The notes beneath the pieces were generated by a model. The model was given only the letters and a program-made list of their open reading frames with translations. It made no database searches and was not told the origin of the DNA. Shown here piece after piece: positions 1 to 9,481 of a stretch of 61,708 nucleotides of DNA. Made by a program: the position numbers and the translations under genes. The stretch is from Candidatus Cacconaster equi (GTDB lineage: Bacteria > Bacteroidota > Bacteroidia > Bacteroidales > UBA932), in contig JAGHSK010000003.1 in assembly GCA_018065895.1 (NCBI GenBank), forward strand, positions 1-61,708, in the 5' to 3' direction. How positions within the stretch are numbered: position 1 is the first letter of the stretch; every line of letters begins with the position of its first letter.

Positions 1-164
1 GCTCGAAAGACTGAAAAAGATTCATAAGAAAAGAAATTAATCATTTCAAAACAGCTTCTTAAAATACTGTACGGCAGACAGTGATGCCATGTCCGCTTTT
101 GCCAATAAAGATAGTATGGGGTCTTGATTTTTATCCAACCGGCCTGAAAACGCTGGTTTTTATC
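1..164. other. upstream non-coding stretch with possible end of a preceding gene
   Basis: No convincing complete gene is visible before grpE. Frame 1 is open from the window edge to a TAA at 25-27 and could be the last eight codons of a truncated + strand gene, but eight codons cannot be identified. The remainder is AT-rich and I see no clear terminator in it. Confidence 0.25.
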
Positions 165-172
165 TATATTTG
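165..172 (+). promoter_or_regulatory. Bacteroidetes -7 promoter box for grpE-dnaJ
   Basis: TATATTTG matches the Bacteroidetes -7 consensus TAnnTTTG and lies 23 bp before the grpE start codon. No convincing TTTG box is present at the usual 19-21 bp upstream. I see no CIRCE-type inverted repeat, so heat-shock control is not evident from the sequence. Confidence 0.55.
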
Positions 173-195
173 CAGCAGAAAAAAATGATACTATC

Positions 196-756
196 ATGGC
201 AGAAAAAGATATTGAAAACAAACAGGAAGACAAGAAGGCCAGGAAGAAGATTCACAGCCTGGAGACTAAATTGAAGGACCTTGAAGAAAAAGCTGCCCAG
301 CAGCAGAAGGCCGCGGAGGAACAACAGGCTTTGGCGGCAGAATCCAAGGATCAATATGTCCGTCTGGCAGCGGAATTCGACAATTACCGTCGCAGAACCG
401 CAAAGGAACGCCTTGAACTTATAGGTACGGCTGGCAAGGATGTCCTCCTTGGCATACTTCCCGTTGTGGATGACTGCGAAAGAGCCTTGCAGGTATTGAA
501 GGATTCTGACGCTTCGCCTGCGGCCATAGAAGGGACGGAACTCATATACAATAAACTTATCAATTTCTTGAAATCCAAGGGTATGACGAAAATAGAGGCT
601 AAGGGGAAGGACTTTGATACAGACTTCCATGAGGCGGTTGCGCAATTCCCTGTACAGGACGAATCGATGAAGAATAAGGTTATTGATGTGACTCAGGAGG
701 GTTACATGCTCAACGGGTCGGTTGTCAGATTTGCAAAAGTCGTGGTAGGAATATAG
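196..756 (+). CDS. grpE: nucleotide exchange factor GrpE
   Basis: GrpE is the cytoplasmic ADP/ATP exchange factor for the Hsp70 chaperone DnaK. The 186-residue product has a lysine/glutamate/glutamine-rich coiled coil over roughly residues 5-55. The conserved dimer core follows ([14 protein letters not shown], then [11 protein letters not shown]). The C-terminal beta domain carries the family-typical [16 protein letters not shown]. Length is normal for the family. It is followed 10 bp later by dnaJ, so the two cochaperones form an operon; dnaK is not in the window. The ATG at 196 is supported by the promoter box just upstream. Confidence 0.97.
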   Translation: MAEKDIENKQEDKKARKKIHSLETKLKDLEEKAAQQQKAAEEQQALAAESKDQYVRLAAEFDNYRRRTAKERLELIGTAGKDVLLGILPVVDDCERALQVLKDSDASPAAIEGTELIYNKLINFLKSKGMTKIEAKGKDFDTDFHEAVAQFPVQDESMKNKVIDVTQEGYMLNGSVVRFAKVVVGI

Positions 757-766
757 ATTTTTGATT

Positions 767-1894
767 ATGGCAGAGAAAAGGGATTATTATGAGGTCCTCG
801 GCGTTGACAAGAACGCTACGCCGGACGAAATAAAAAAGGCATATAGGAAAAAGGCCATCCAATATCACCCTGACAAGAATCCGGGCGACAAGGAGGCTGA
901 AGAGAAATTCAAGGAAGCTGCTGAAGCATATGATGTGCTGAGCGATCCTCAGAAAAAGGCCCGCTATGACCAGTTCGGACATGCCGGAATGGGTGGCGCC
1001 GGTGGATTCAGCGGCGGAGGTTTCTCAATGGAGGACATTTTCTCGCAGTTTGGAGATATCTTCGGCAGCGCTTTCGGAGGAGGCTTCGGAGGAGGCTTTG
1101 GCAGTGGTTTCGGCGGAGGCTTCGGTGGTGGCAGACAGCAAAGGGTTTCCCGCGGATCCGATATCCGGATCAGAGTCAAGCTTTCGCTCTCCGACATTGC
1201 GCATGGTGTAGAGAAAACCGTCAAGATCAACAAAATGGTTACTTGTCCCGATTGTGGTGGAAAAGGCGCTGAAAGTGATGCCGACATAAGGACTTGCGAC
1301 CATTGCCACGGAACAGGTGTCGTAACCAAAATTACTCACACGATCCTTGGCCAGATGCAGACAACTTCTCCTTGCCCTTATTGTGGCGGAGAAGGCAGGA
1401 AGGTAACCAAACCATGTCGCAAATGCAGCGGCAGCGGACTCATCAAGAGCGCCGAGGAGATAAAATTCAAGATCCCGGCAGGAGTACGTGAGGGTATGCA
1501 GCTTACTGTACAAGGTAAGGGAAATGCCGCCAAGGCTGGGGGCGTTCCGGGCAATCTGCTGGTTGTTATTGAAGAGGAAAATGATACGGAGCTCAAACGG
1601 GACGGCGATGATTTGATATATAATCTGGCCATTTCGGTTCCGGATGCCATCTTGGGATGCACCGCTGAGGTTCCGACAGTGGATGGAAAGGCAAAAATCA
1701 AGATTGAGGCGGGAACTCAGCCGGGCAAGGTCCTTTGTCTGCGGGGAAAGGGCATTCCTTCACTGAACGGTTATGGGACCGGAGATCTGCTTGTCAACGT
1801 ACAGGTATATATTCCAAAGAAGCTTGACCGGCAGGAAAAAGAGATAATGGAAAAGTGGCAGGAGTCCTCATCATCATTCAAGCCTAAGAAATGA
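767..1894 (+). CDS. dnaJ: chaperone protein DnaJ (type I Hsp40)
   Basis: DnaJ delivers unfolded substrates to DnaK and stimulates its ATPase. The 375-residue protein has all type I domains in order. The J domain (residues about 4-70) has the HPD motif in YHPDKNPG. A long Gly/Phe linker (about 75-125) follows. Four zinc-binding repeats are present ([32 protein letters not shown]), then the C-terminal substrate-binding domains. I chose the ATG at 767 ([12 protein letters not shown]) over an in-frame TTG at 761. The end overlaps the next gene by 4 bp (ATGA), indicating translational coupling. Confidence 0.98.
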   Translation: MAEKRDYYEVLGVDKNATPDEIKKAYRKKAIQYHPDKNPGDKEAEEKFKEAAEAYDVLSDPQKKARYDQFGHAGMGGAGGFSGGGFSMEDIFSQFGDIFGSAFGGGFGGGFGSGFGGGFGGGRQQRVSRGSDIRIRVKLSLSDIAHGVEKTVKINKMVTCPDCGGKGAESDADIRTCDHCHGTGVVTKITHTILGQMQTTSPCPYCGGEGRKVTKPCRKCSGSGLIKSAEEIKFKIPAGVREGMQLTVQGKGNAAKAGGVPGNLLVVIEEENDTELKRDGDDLIYNLAISVPDAILGCTAEVPTVDGKAKIKIEAGTQPGKVLCLRGKGIPSLNGYGTGDLLVNVQVYIPKKLDRQEKEIMEKWQESSSSFKPKK

Positions 1895-3510
1895 AGCGGT
1901 GTCTTGTCATTTTTGCGCTCTTTGCAGCGACAACTCTTTTGGCACAGGAGAAGGCTATAAAGCCTCTCGATATGCCAATGTCGTTTTCCGGCACTTATGG
2001 CGAGTTGAGACGCAACCATTTCCATGGGGGAGTGGACTGGCGTGTCGGTGGAAAAATAGGTGATCCCATACATGTCATAAAGAGCGGGTACATCTGTCAG
2101 GTTTCCGTTTCGGTCTATGGATATGGAAACGGAATATATGTAAAGCATAACGATGGCACGATGAGCGTTTACGGGCATATGTCGGCATATACTCCGAAAA
2201 TAGCAGCACTTGTAAAAAAAGCCCAATACGAGAAAAAGCGATATAACGTCAACCTTTATTTCGGTCCCGATGACTTCCCTGTTAAACAGGGCGACATCAT
2301 AGGCAGGGTAGGCTCTACCGGTTCGTCGGCGGGCCCTCATCTTCATATGGAGGTACGTGATTCGTCAAATGTCCCGATGAATTATATTTCGATGGGCTAT
2401 TACAAGCCTGTCGATAATATGCGACCACACATTGCAAGGGTTGCATTTTATTCGTACGATGATTGCAGTCCTGTCGCCAACACGTTCCGGGTCAGGAATA
2501 TACCGGATCCGAAGAACTTCTCCGGGGAGGTGAATCTTCCAAAGGAGAGCTATGTGGCAATTGACGCATATGACATTCAGGACGGAACTACAGGCAAACT
2601 TGCCGTTGAGGAGTACAGGGTAAGCCTGGACGATCGGATGATATTCAGATTCAAGGTGGGTAATGTCGGATTTGATGAAGGCTCCGACATCAAAAGCCTT
2701 ATAGAGTACAGGGAAAGCTACGCCGGTGGAAGGGACATGGTCAAAAGTGTCGTCGACCCTGGCAATTCTCTCTCCTATAAGACAGATACACTCGATGGAG
2801 GCTTGATCATTCTTGAAGATTACGAAAGGCATACGGTAAGGATAGAGGCTCTCGATGAACACGGCAACAAGGCTGTCGTAGCCCTGCCTGTCAGAAGGGA
2901 CGATACGATTCAACTTCCACCTGCAGATACTTCTTTCAACAATACGCCGGTACTTTGGTTCACTCCTAATATGGTGTGTGGGGATGGATTCAAGTATCTG
3001 CTTGCTCCAGGAGCTCTCTACAATTCTTTCAACCTGAGATGGAAGAAGACTGCTGATGCTGACGTGCAGAACGGAAGGCTATCCCCGTCCTGGAAAATAG
3101 GCGATGCATGGATTCCGCTGAAGAGCAGTGGAATGTTGATCATTGATGCAGAAGATATTCCGGCGCCTCTTCTTTCCAAAGCATATATAGCATCTCTTCC
3201 CGGAATGGGATATGCCGGACCGCTTTCAGGGGCACGTGTGGGTTTCGGGACCTATTGCATCGGGGTGGATACGGAAGGCCCGCGTATCACCGTTGACAAG
3301 AACAACGTGATAAGAGTATTTGACGCTTTCTCCGGTACCGAATCAGTGGATGTGGAGATAGATGGAAAATGGCACCTTTCCCAGAATCGTGGTGGAAGAG
3401 TGACGATCCTCGACAAAGGCTCGATTTCAAAAGGCGTGCATAATCTCAAGATAACAGCCATAGATGTTCTTGGAAACGAAACCGTATGGAACAAGAACGT
3501 CACATTCTGA
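1891..3510 (+). CDS. secreted M23 family (LytM-like) metallopeptidase
   Basis: Predicted exported zinc endopeptidase acting on peptidoglycan cross-links. An N-terminal signal peptide ([19 protein letters not shown]) precedes the M23 domain at about residues 30-170. The zinc ligands appear intact: FHGGVDW supplies His and Asp, and [10 protein letters not shown] supplies the HxH. The remaining 370 residues look beta-rich and have no family I can name. Total length is 539 residues, long for a bare M23 domain, so the C-terminal part may be a wall- or protein-binding module. It overlaps dnaJ by 4 bp, an odd partner for a cell-wall enzyme. The domain call is confident; the exact substrate is not known. 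Confidence 0.85.
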   Translation: MKRCLVIFALFAATTLLAQEKAIKPLDMPMSFSGTYGELRRNHFHGGVDWRVGGKIGDPIHVIKSGYICQVSVSVYGYGNGIYVKHNDGTMSVYGHMSAYTPKIAALVKKAQYEKKRYNVNLYFGPDDFPVKQGDIIGRVGSTGSSAGPHLHMEVRDSSNVPMNYISMGYYKPVDNMRPHIARVAFYSYDDCSPVANTFRVRNIPDPKNFSGEVNLPKESYVAIDAYDIQDGTTGKLAVEEYRVSLDDRMIFRFKVGNVGFDEGSDIKSLIEYRESYAGGRDMVKSVVDPGNSLSYKTDTLDGGLIILEDYERHTVRIEALDEHGNKAVVALPVRRDDTIQLPPADTSFNNTPVLWFTPNMVCGDGFKYLLAPGALYNSFNLRWKKTADADVQNGRLSPSWKIGDAWIPLKSSGMLIIDAEDIPAPLLSKAYIASLPGMGYAGPLSGARVGFGTYCIGVDTEGPRITVDKNNVIRVFDAFSGTESVDVEIDGKWHLSQNRGGRVTILDKGSISKGVHNLKITAIDVLGNETVWNKNVTF

Positions 3511-3518
3511 ATTTGAAT

Positions 3519-4301
3519 ATGAAAAAGTTTGCATTTATTTTCTTTTCCTTTTTTGCTGTCATTTCATGTAAAGAAGATCCTTTGATAAGTGTTCAATCAG
3601 TCACTCTGGATAAGCATTACGTTGAAGTCAAGGTGGGTGATAAAGTTCAGTTGAATGCCTCGGTACTGCCGGAGAATGCCACTGACAAAAGCCTCAAGTG
3701 GTGGACAAACAATGTGGATTTTACCTGCACCGATGGCGTCGTGTCATCAGGTATTGCCGGCATTGCAACTGTCACGGCCAGCAGTGGACAGATGAAGGAT
3801 ACCTGCAGAGTTGTTGCGTATGAGGGGACCATTACAAGAGGTTCTAAAACATATCCTGTAACGAAAGCCTCCATAGACATTGGCAGTCCTGACCCGGATT
3901 ATCCAGGTACGGAAACCTTTGCTCTGTTGCTTTCTTCGGACACAGGTTCAGGTATCGAACATATACAGATGACCATTCCAAAGATGTATCTTGATCAGAC
4001 AATTGACCTTGCTGCGGTATATCCCGCCATTCCAAGCTATGGTTTTCCCCAATGGGCGGTACACTCCTTCCTCAACAACAATGAGAATCTTATCGGGACC
4101 TACTATGTTTTCGGAGAGGAGGAATCCACAACGGTCAACAATAATTGGGAGCGTCAGGAGTATAAAGTGGAAAAGGGAACACTCTTCATAAAACTAAAGA
4201 GCAACATTGGATATTGTCAGGCCAAACTTGACATGACCTATTCCAACGGTGTGACTTTGAAAGCCGACTGGGACGGAAAGGCTTCACTTGTTCAATTCTA
4301 A
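3519..4301 (+). CDS. lipoprotein with Big-2 (bacterial Ig-like) domain
   Basis: Predicted surface or periplasmic lipoprotein of 260 residues. The N-terminus is a lipoprotein signal ending in a lipobox (FFAVISC, cysteine at residue 17) followed by KEDP. Residues about 25-90 resemble a Big-2 Ig-like fold (VTLDKHYVEVKVGDKVQLNA, then GVVSSGIAGIATVTAS). The C-terminal 160 residues are not recognised. The ATG at 3519 is chosen because it gives a clean signal peptide; an upstream in-frame ATG at 3486 lies inside the M23 gene. It sits 8 bp after that gene, so co-transcription is likely. Function unknown; adhesion or carbohydrate contact is typical for such domains. Confidence 0.75.
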   Translation: MKKFAFIFFSFFAVISCKEDPLISVQSVTLDKHYVEVKVGDKVQLNASVLPENATDKSLKWWTNNVDFTCTDGVVSSGIAGIATVTASSGQMKDTCRVVAYEGTITRGSKTYPVTKASIDIGSPDPDYPGTETFALLLSSDTGSGIEHIQMTIPKMYLDQTIDLAAVYPAIPSYGFPQWAVHSFLNNNENLIGTYYVFGEEESTTVNNNWERQEYKVEKGTLFIKLKSNIGYCQAKLDMTYSNGVTLKADWDGKASLVQF

Positions 4302-4313
4302 AATTTTTTTTAC

Positions 4314-5390
4314 ATGAAAACCATTTTCAATGCAATAGGCCTGATGTCAGGCACTTCCCTAGATGGTCTGGATATATGCTACGTTCAGTTCGTTCTTGAT
4401 CAGGGAAAATGGAGTTACAAGATGATTAACGCCGACAGTGTGGAGTATCCTCAGTGGCTTCACACGGCTCTTGCGACAGCCCAGAGTATGACAGCTTTGG
4501 AATATGCCAAGCTTCATTCGGACTACGGGCTGTATATAGGTGAACAGGTGAAATCCTTTATTGAGAAACATGATATCACTCCGGATTTCATTGCATCGCA
4601 CGGGCAGACGATTTTCCACCAGCCATCTCTCAGATTTACGGGACAGATTGGCTCAGGAGCCGGAATAGCGGCCGTGACGGGTGTGGATACGATATGTGAT
4701 TTCCGTACAACTGACGTGGCACTGGGAGGGCAGGGGGCTCCTCTGGTTCCGGTCGGAGACCGTGCACTTTTCGGAGATTACGATTACTGCTTGAATCTGG
4801 GCGGCTTTTCAAACATTTCATATACAGCGGGAGAAACCCGTTATGCATATGACATATCTCCTGTGAATTATGTTCTCAATGAATATGCCCGAAGAATGGG
4901 AATGGAATATGACAGGGATGGAGAAACCGCCAGAAGCGGAAAAGTGTGTGTGGAACTTCTCCAGAGCCTCAATGACTTGGATTTCTATCATCAGTGCGGT
5001 CCAAAGTCTCTTGGCCGGGAATGGGTGGAGAAGGAGGTCTTTCCGTTGATTGATTCTTTCGGACTGAGTGTATCTGACATTCTGGCAACTTTCACTGAGC
5101 ATATATCTCAGCAGATTGCCCTGAATGTGGAAGGAGGAAAAGTTCTCGTTACCGGTGGCGGCGCATTCAACAAGTACCTTGTGGAGCGTATGCAGGCGAA
5201 TACTCCGGAGGCGCTGTATGTCGTGCCGGATTCACTGACCGTCAATTTCAAGGAGGCGCTGATATTTGCATTCCTCGGTGCTCTGTATATGGCGGATATA
5301 CCAAATTGTCTCTCATCAGTCACAGGGGCTTCGAGAGACAATATCGGTGGTTGTCTGTATAAGGGAGCAGGTTCTATTCAGAAATCATAG
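4314..5390 (+). CDS. anmK: anhydro-N-acetylmuramic acid kinase
   Basis: AnmK opens the 1,6-anhydro ring of anhydroMurNAc and phosphorylates it with ATP, recycling cell-wall muropeptides in the cytoplasm. The 358-residue product carries the diagnostic N-terminal phosphate loop GLMSGTSLDGLD, ASHGQTIFH, GQGAPLVPVGD, NLGGFSN and VTGGGAFN, all typical of the family. Length fits. Its 3' end overlaps the convergent pyrB gene by 17 bp. With the nearby M23 peptidase it forms a small cell-wall theme at this end of the window. Confidence 0.96.
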   Translation: MKTIFNAIGLMSGTSLDGLDICYVQFVLDQGKWSYKMINADSVEYPQWLHTALATAQSMTALEYAKLHSDYGLYIGEQVKSFIEKHDITPDFIASHGQTIFHQPSLRFTGQIGSGAGIAAVTGVDTICDFRTTDVALGGQGAPLVPVGDRALFGDYDYCLNLGGFSNISYTAGETRYAYDISPVNYVLNEYARRMGMEYDRDGETARSGKVCVELLQSLNDLDFYHQCGPKSLGREWVEKEVFPLIDSFGLSVSDILATFTEHISQQIALNVEGGKVLVTGGGAFNKYLVERMQANTPEALYVVPDSLTVNFKEALIFAFLGALYMADIPNCLSSVTGASRDNIGGCLYKGAGSIQKS

Positions 5391-6456
5391 TGTCGCAATA
5401 GACACATCTTCTGATTCCCGAATCCGTAATCTTCACAAGTTGCCTTACCTTTTCGTGGTTGCTGATGCACTTCGGATTGTGGCATCTATGTAAAGTGTCT
5501 TCCACATATTCCGGGTGTTCTGGCATTACGTGAGTCGGATCATCCTTCCACTTTATCAAGCTTGTAATAAGAGCCATTCTTACGAATTTGCCGTTTTCGA
5601 CCTGACGGAAATAGGCGGCGCGTGGATCATCGTCCACTTCAGGCAGGATCTCGTTCACGCGAGGGAGAGGATGAAGCACGGCCATTTTCTTTTTGGCTCC
5701 CTTCATCTTGTTTGCGTCGAGTACGAAGCAATCCTTTACCCTTTCGAATTCTTCTTCATCGAGGAAACGTTCTTTTTGAACGCGTGTCATGTAGAGTACG
5801 TCAAGCTCTCCGATAACCTCTTCAATTGTTTTCACTTCACGATAATCGATTCCCTGCTTGTCGCATACATCCTGTTTGATGTAGTTCGGAAGACGAAGTT
5901 CATCAGGGGCAATCAGAATCACCTTGATGTGTTCGTACCTTGACAAGGCTTTGATCAGGGAGTGCACGGTCCGTCCGAATTTCAGGTCTCCGCAGAAGCC
6001 TATTGTGATGTTGTCGATGTGGCCCAGTTCACGTTTTATGGTAAGCAGGTCAGTGAGAGTCTGTGTAGGGTGGGCGTGGGAACCGTCACCTGCATTGATG
6101 ATTGGAACTTTCGAATATTGTGACGCAATGAAAGGAGCTCCTTCAAGGGGATGGCGCATTGCAATTACGTCAACGAAATTTCCGACAACGCGGACAGTGT
6201 CCTCCACGGTCTCGCCTTTGCTTACAGAAGAGCTGTTAGCGTCTGAAAAGCCTAAAACGTTTCCTCCAAGTTCCATCATTGCTGAAGTGAAACTCAGTCG
6301 GGTGCGTGTTGACGGCTCATAGAACAGTGTGGCAAGCTTATGGTAGCGCCGCACTTCGCGGTAGTTTTCGCGGTGAGCGATAATATCCTCTGCAAGAGCA
6401 ACGATTTCGTCTGTCTCCTGCTTGGTGAGGTCGGTAGGGTCGATAAGATGCTTCAT
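5374..6456 (-). CDS. pyrB: aspartate carbamoyltransferase fused to a PyrI-type zinc domain
   Basis: Catalyses carbamoyl phosphate plus L-aspartate to carbamoyl aspartate, the committed step of UMP synthesis. Residues about 1-310 are a full PyrB catalytic chain: STRTRLSF phosphate loop, SKGETVEDT (the Ser/Lys loop contributed to the neighbouring active site), MRHPLEGA, GDGSHAHPTQT and HPLPRVNEI. The extra tail contains CHNPKCISNHE and CVYC, with cysteines at 325, 330, 351 and 354 in the C-x4-C...C-x2-C spacing of the zinc domain of E. coli PyrI. The nucleotide-binding allosteric domain of PyrI (about 100 residues) is absent. Last gene of the pyr operon; starts 10 bp after pyrE. Confidence 0.95.
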   Translation of the reverse strand: MKHLIDPTDLTKQETDEIVALAEDIIAHRENYREVRRYHKLATLFYEPSTRTRLSFTSAMMELGGNVLGFSDANSSSVSKGETVEDTVRVVGNFVDVIAMRHPLEGAPFIASQYSKVPIINAGDGSHAHPTQTLTDLLTIKRELGHIDNITIGFCGDLKFGRTVHSLIKALSRYEHIKVILIAPDELRLPNYIKQDVCDKQGIDYREVKTIEEVIGELDVLYMTRVQKERFLDEEEFERVKDCFVLDANKMKGAKKKMAVLHPLPRVNEILPEVDDDPRAAYFRQVENGKFVRMALITSLIKWKDDPTHVMPEHPEYVEDTLHRCHNPKCISNHEKVRQLVKITDSGIRRCVYCDTMISE

Positions 6457-6466
6457 TGGAGTTCCG

Positions 6467-7096
6467 TTATTTTATCCAGCTTTCGTCTGATGGGTTGTTT
6501 CTGAATGCAATGATGCGCTCCTTCCACTGTGGAGCTATGTAGTTCATCTCTACAGCAACGTCAACAAGTGCGTCCAGGTTTGAGAGAGAATAGTTCACCG
6601 TATTGGCAGCTGCAATCCGTTCCACGCCCTTCTTCATTCCATAAGTGAATATGCTGACAATTCCGAGTACGTCAGCACCTGCTTCACGAAGCGCTTCGAC
6701 AACCTCGATGGCACTGCCTCCCGTAGATATCAGATCCTCGATTACAACCACTTTGGCGCCGGGCTCCATTTTTCCTTCGATTTTGTTGTTGCGGCCATGT
6801 GTCTTGGCCTCTCCCCGAACATATCCCATAGGCAGTCCGAGAATTGTCGCCGCAATGGCGGCATGGGCGATACCGGCAGTGGATGTTCCCATAAGCATTT
6901 CTGCCTGAGGGAATTTTGCACGAACGGTGTCGGCTATGGCCTTTTCAACGATTTCTCTTGCCTGAGGGGCGGAGAGAATAAGCCTGTTGTCGCAATAAAT
7001 CGGACTTTTAATTCCGCTGGCCCATGTGAACGGTTCCTCCGGGCGCAGAAAAACTGCACCGATGCTCAGCAATTGTTTGGCAATAGTCTTTTCCAT
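6467..7096 (-). CDS. pyrE: orotate phosphoribosyltransferase
   Basis: Joins orotate to PRPP to give OMP. The 209-residue product has the PRPP-binding motif VVVIEDLISTGGSA and the catalytic loop region RGEAKTHGRNNKIEG. I place the start at the ATG at 7096 (MEKTIAKQLL), which leaves 16 bp after the pyrF stop. The longer reading from 7138 would overlap pyrF by 26 bp and adds a non-conserved, Asn/Glu-rich extension. Pyr operon member between pyrF and pyrB. Confidence 0.95.
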   Translation of the reverse strand: MEKTIAKQLLSIGAVFLRPEEPFTWASGIKSPIYCDNRLILSAPQAREIVEKAIADTVRAKFPQAEMLMGTSTAGIAHAAIAATILGLPMGYVRGEAKTHGRNNKIEGKMEPGAKVVVIEDLISTGGSAIEVVEALREAGADVLGIVSIFTYGMKKGVERIAAANTVNYSLSNLDALVDVAVEMNYIAPQWKERIIAFRNNPSDESWIK

Positions 7097-7112
7097 ATTT
7101 TCATCAGTCTTA

Positions 7113-7817
7113 TTATTTTCCAAGAAATTCTCTGACACAGCGGTTGTACGCCGCTACAGGATCTTCTGAAGCCGTGACAGGCCTGCCGACTACAATGTAG
7201 TCCGAGCCTATTTCACGAGCTTTTGCAGGTGAGGTTATACGCACCTGGTCGTCTGCTGCCGAATCAGCGAAACGGATGCCCGGTGTTACAGCGCAGAATC
7301 CTTCTCCGCAGCGTTTCTTTACAATAGAAGCCTCGAGTGGGGAGCATACCACGCCGTCCAGACCTGCAGATTTCGCATTGAAAGCATACTGAGCGATAGT
7401 CTCTCCGATTGTGGCGTTGATTAGAAGCTCTTTCTGCATTCTCTCCTCTGAGGTCGAAGTGAGCTGGGTCACTGCAATCAGAAGAGGACGGGTGCCGTCA
7501 GCTCTGGTGAGACCTTCAATGGCTGCTTTCATCATATCTATTGTCCCTGCGGCATGAACGTTTGTCATATCAATGTCAAGCGATGCAAGAACCTGCATTG
7601 TCTTTTTTACGGTGTTTGGAATGTCGTGAAGTTTGAGGTCGAGAAATATTTTATGCCCTCTTTTCTTTATTTGACGAACAATGTCCGGTCCGGCGCTGTA
7701 GAAGAGCTCCATTCCGATTTTTACGAATGGTTTCGTCCCTTCCGGAAACTTGTCCAGGAAGTTGAGGGTAGCTTCAGCGCTGCTGAAATCGCAGGCTATT
7801 ATCACGTCTTTTGCCAT
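7113..7817 (-). CDS. pyrF: orotidine 5'-phosphate decarboxylase
   Basis: Decarboxylates OMP to UMP, the last step of the pathway. The 234-residue TIM-barrel protein has the catalytic Lys/Asp array in DLKLHDIPNTVKK and the phosphate-binding C-terminal segment GSDYIVVGRPVTASEDP. The size matches the short bacterial PyrF group (type 1, about 230-240 residues). The ATG directly abuts the pyrD stop codon (0 bp gap), so translation is probably coupled. Confidence 0.96.
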   Translation of the reverse strand: MAKDVIIACDFSSAEATLNFLDKFPEGTKPFVKIGMELFYSAGPDIVRQIKKRGHKIFLDLKLHDIPNTVKKTMQVLASLDIDMTNVHAAGTIDMMKAAIEGLTRADGTRPLLIAVTQLTSTSEERMQKELLINATIGETIAQYAFNAKSAGLDGVVCSPLEASIVKKRCGEGFCAVTPGIRFADSAADDQVRITSPAKAREIGSDYIVVGRPVTASEDPVAAYNRCVREFLGK

Positions 7818-8738
7818 CTATTCTATTACTCCTATTATTTCGTTGATGTCTTTTATTCCGAGATCCTTCATCTTTAAAGGAAGGTTTTCCACAATTTCCT
7901 TGCTTGCATACGGATTGCGCAGGTTTTCCGCACCTACCTGCACGGCGCTTGCTCCAGCCATCATCATTTCAATCACGTCTTCAGCACTTGCAACACCTCC
8001 GCATCCCATGATAGGAATCCTGCAGGCGTGGCTGACCTGATATACCATTCTGACGGCTATGGGAAATACGGCCTGTCCGGAAAATCCACCCATTTTGTTG
8101 GCAATGACCGGGGTTCTTCTCTGTATGTCAATCCGCATTCCGAGCAGGGTGTTTATTAAAGTGATTCCGTCGGCTCCCGCATCTTCACACGCTTTAGCAA
8201 TTGACACTATGTCTGTTACGTTCGGGCTGAGCTTGATGAAAACGGGTTTTTCCCCACATACTTTTTTCACTGCGGATGTTACGGATGCCGCTGACGAGGC
8301 TGACGTGCCGAATGCCATTCCTCCGTTATGAACGTTCGGGCAGGATACATTCACCTCAATTATGTCTGTTTCAGGGGCTTGTGCGGCTTTTGCACAACAC
8401 TCCTCATATTCCTCGATGGAAAATCCGCTGATATTGGCGATTATCGCTCCACCGTACACTCTGCGCAGGGCAGGAAGTTTTTCATTCACAAGAACATCTA
8501 TACCGGGATTCTGAAGTCCCACGGAATTGATCATTCCGCTCCTGCATTCAGCAATACGGGGAGTCGGATTGCCGAAACGAGGTTCCCTTGTGGTACCCTT
8601 GAGGGAAATGCCTCCGAGTACGTTCAGATCGAATTCATCGGCCATCTCTATGCCGAATCCGAAAGTCCCGCTTGCCGGAATCATAGGGTTGCTGAGTTTT
8701 ACTCCGCAAAGGTCCACTGACAGATTTTCGTTTACCAT
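7818..8738 (-). CDS. pyrD: dihydroorotate dehydrogenase, class 1B catalytic subunit
   Basis: Oxidises dihydroorotate to orotate on FMN and passes electrons to PyrK and then NAD+. The 306-residue product contains the FMN/substrate motifs SNPMIPASGTFGFG, GGISLKGTT and the active-site cysteine in VSCPNVHNGG, as expected for the cytosolic class 1 enzyme. The ATG at 8738 (MVNENLSVDLCGVKL) is chosen; upstream in-frame codons lie inside pyrK and are not conserved. It overlaps the pyrK stop by 7 bp, fitting a 1:1 complex. Confidence 0.96.
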   Translation of the reverse strand: MVNENLSVDLCGVKLSNPMIPASGTFGFGIEMADEFDLNVLGGISLKGTTREPRFGNPTPRIAECRSGMINSVGLQNPGIDVLVNEKLPALRRVYGGAIIANISGFSIEEYEECCAKAAQAPETDIIEVNVSCPNVHNGGMAFGTSASSAASVTSAVKKVCGEKPVFIKLSPNVTDIVSIAKACEDAGADGITLINTLLGMRIDIQRRTPVIANKMGGFSGQAVFPIAVRMVYQVSHACRIPIMGCGGVASAEDVIEMMMAGASAVQVGAENLRNPYASKEIVENLPLKMKDLGIKDINEIIGVIE

Positions 8739-9469
8739 ATCACTTCCTCCTTCTTGAAAACAGGTCCGTCCTTGCATACGCGCTGAGGCCCTTTTGTGGT
8801 ATTGCACGTGCATCCGTAGCATATTCCGAAACCGCACCCCATCCTCTCTTCCATGCTTACTTCGCCTCCTGTATGGATTCTTTCACAAACGGCCTTCATC
8901 ATCACCCTGGGCCCGCAGGTATAAAAATAATCATAATTGATATTATGCAGACTCAAAGCGTCTGTAACAAATCCTTTGGTACCCTCGGAGCCGTCAACTG
9001 TGGTTATTATCACCTTTGCACCGAGGTCGCTGAAATCCTCTGCCAGCATTATCTCATCTTTCCGGTTGAATCCAAGAATCACAGTGACATTCTTGCCTTG
9101 TGCGCACAATTCCTTGCATAATTCATACAGAGGTGCGGCTCCGACACCTCCTCCTATGAGAAGAGCATCTTTTCTACAGGCATCTATGTCGAAGCATTTC
9201 CCAAGACCGGTAATGATGGAAAGGGTATCTCCGCATTGCAGGCTGCACATCATTCTGGTACCCTCACCGACGACACGGTAGATGAGAGTAAGCGTCTGTC
9301 CGTCATATTCGTGGATTGATATCGGACGGCGCAGGAAGAACCCCGGAAGGCTTACCTGCACGAACTGCCCGCTTCCTTCGATGGCGGAGGTGTCACCTTT
9401 GAGCTTTATCCTGTATGTGCGTGGGGCTATTTTTTCATTCAACTCCACTTCGAAGATGCTTTCCTTCAT
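8732..9469 (-). CDS. pyrK: dihydroorotate dehydrogenase electron-transfer subunit
   Basis: FAD/2Fe-2S subunit carrying electrons from PyrD to NAD+. The 245-residue protein has a ferredoxin-reductase-like FAD domain (GQFVQVSLPGFFLRRPISI), an NAD domain (LLIGGGVGAAPLYEL) and the C-terminal iron-sulfur motif with four cysteines (MGCGFGICYGCTC, then RVCKDGPVF). All cluster ligands appear present. Pyr operon member, 12 bp after carB and overlapping pyrD by 7 bp. Confidence 0.95.
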   Translation of the reverse strand: MKESIFEVELNEKIAPRTYRIKLKGDTSAIEGSGQFVQVSLPGFFLRRPISIHEYDGQTLTLIYRVVGEGTRMMCSLQCGDTLSIITGLGKCFDIDACRKDALLIGGGVGAAPLYELCKELCAQGKNVTVILGFNRKDEIMLAEDFSDLGAKVIITTVDGSEGTKGFVTDALSLHNINYDYFYTCGPRVMMKAVCERIHTGGEVSMEERMGCGFGICYGCTCNTTKGPQRVCKDGPVFKKEEVIW

Positions 9470-9481
9470 ATGACAATGAGT

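Noticed and set aside
974-1140. Gly/Phe-rich tandem repeats as a repeat element
   Set aside because: They encode the normal G/F linker of DnaJ. The proline-rich frame on the other strand is a shadow.
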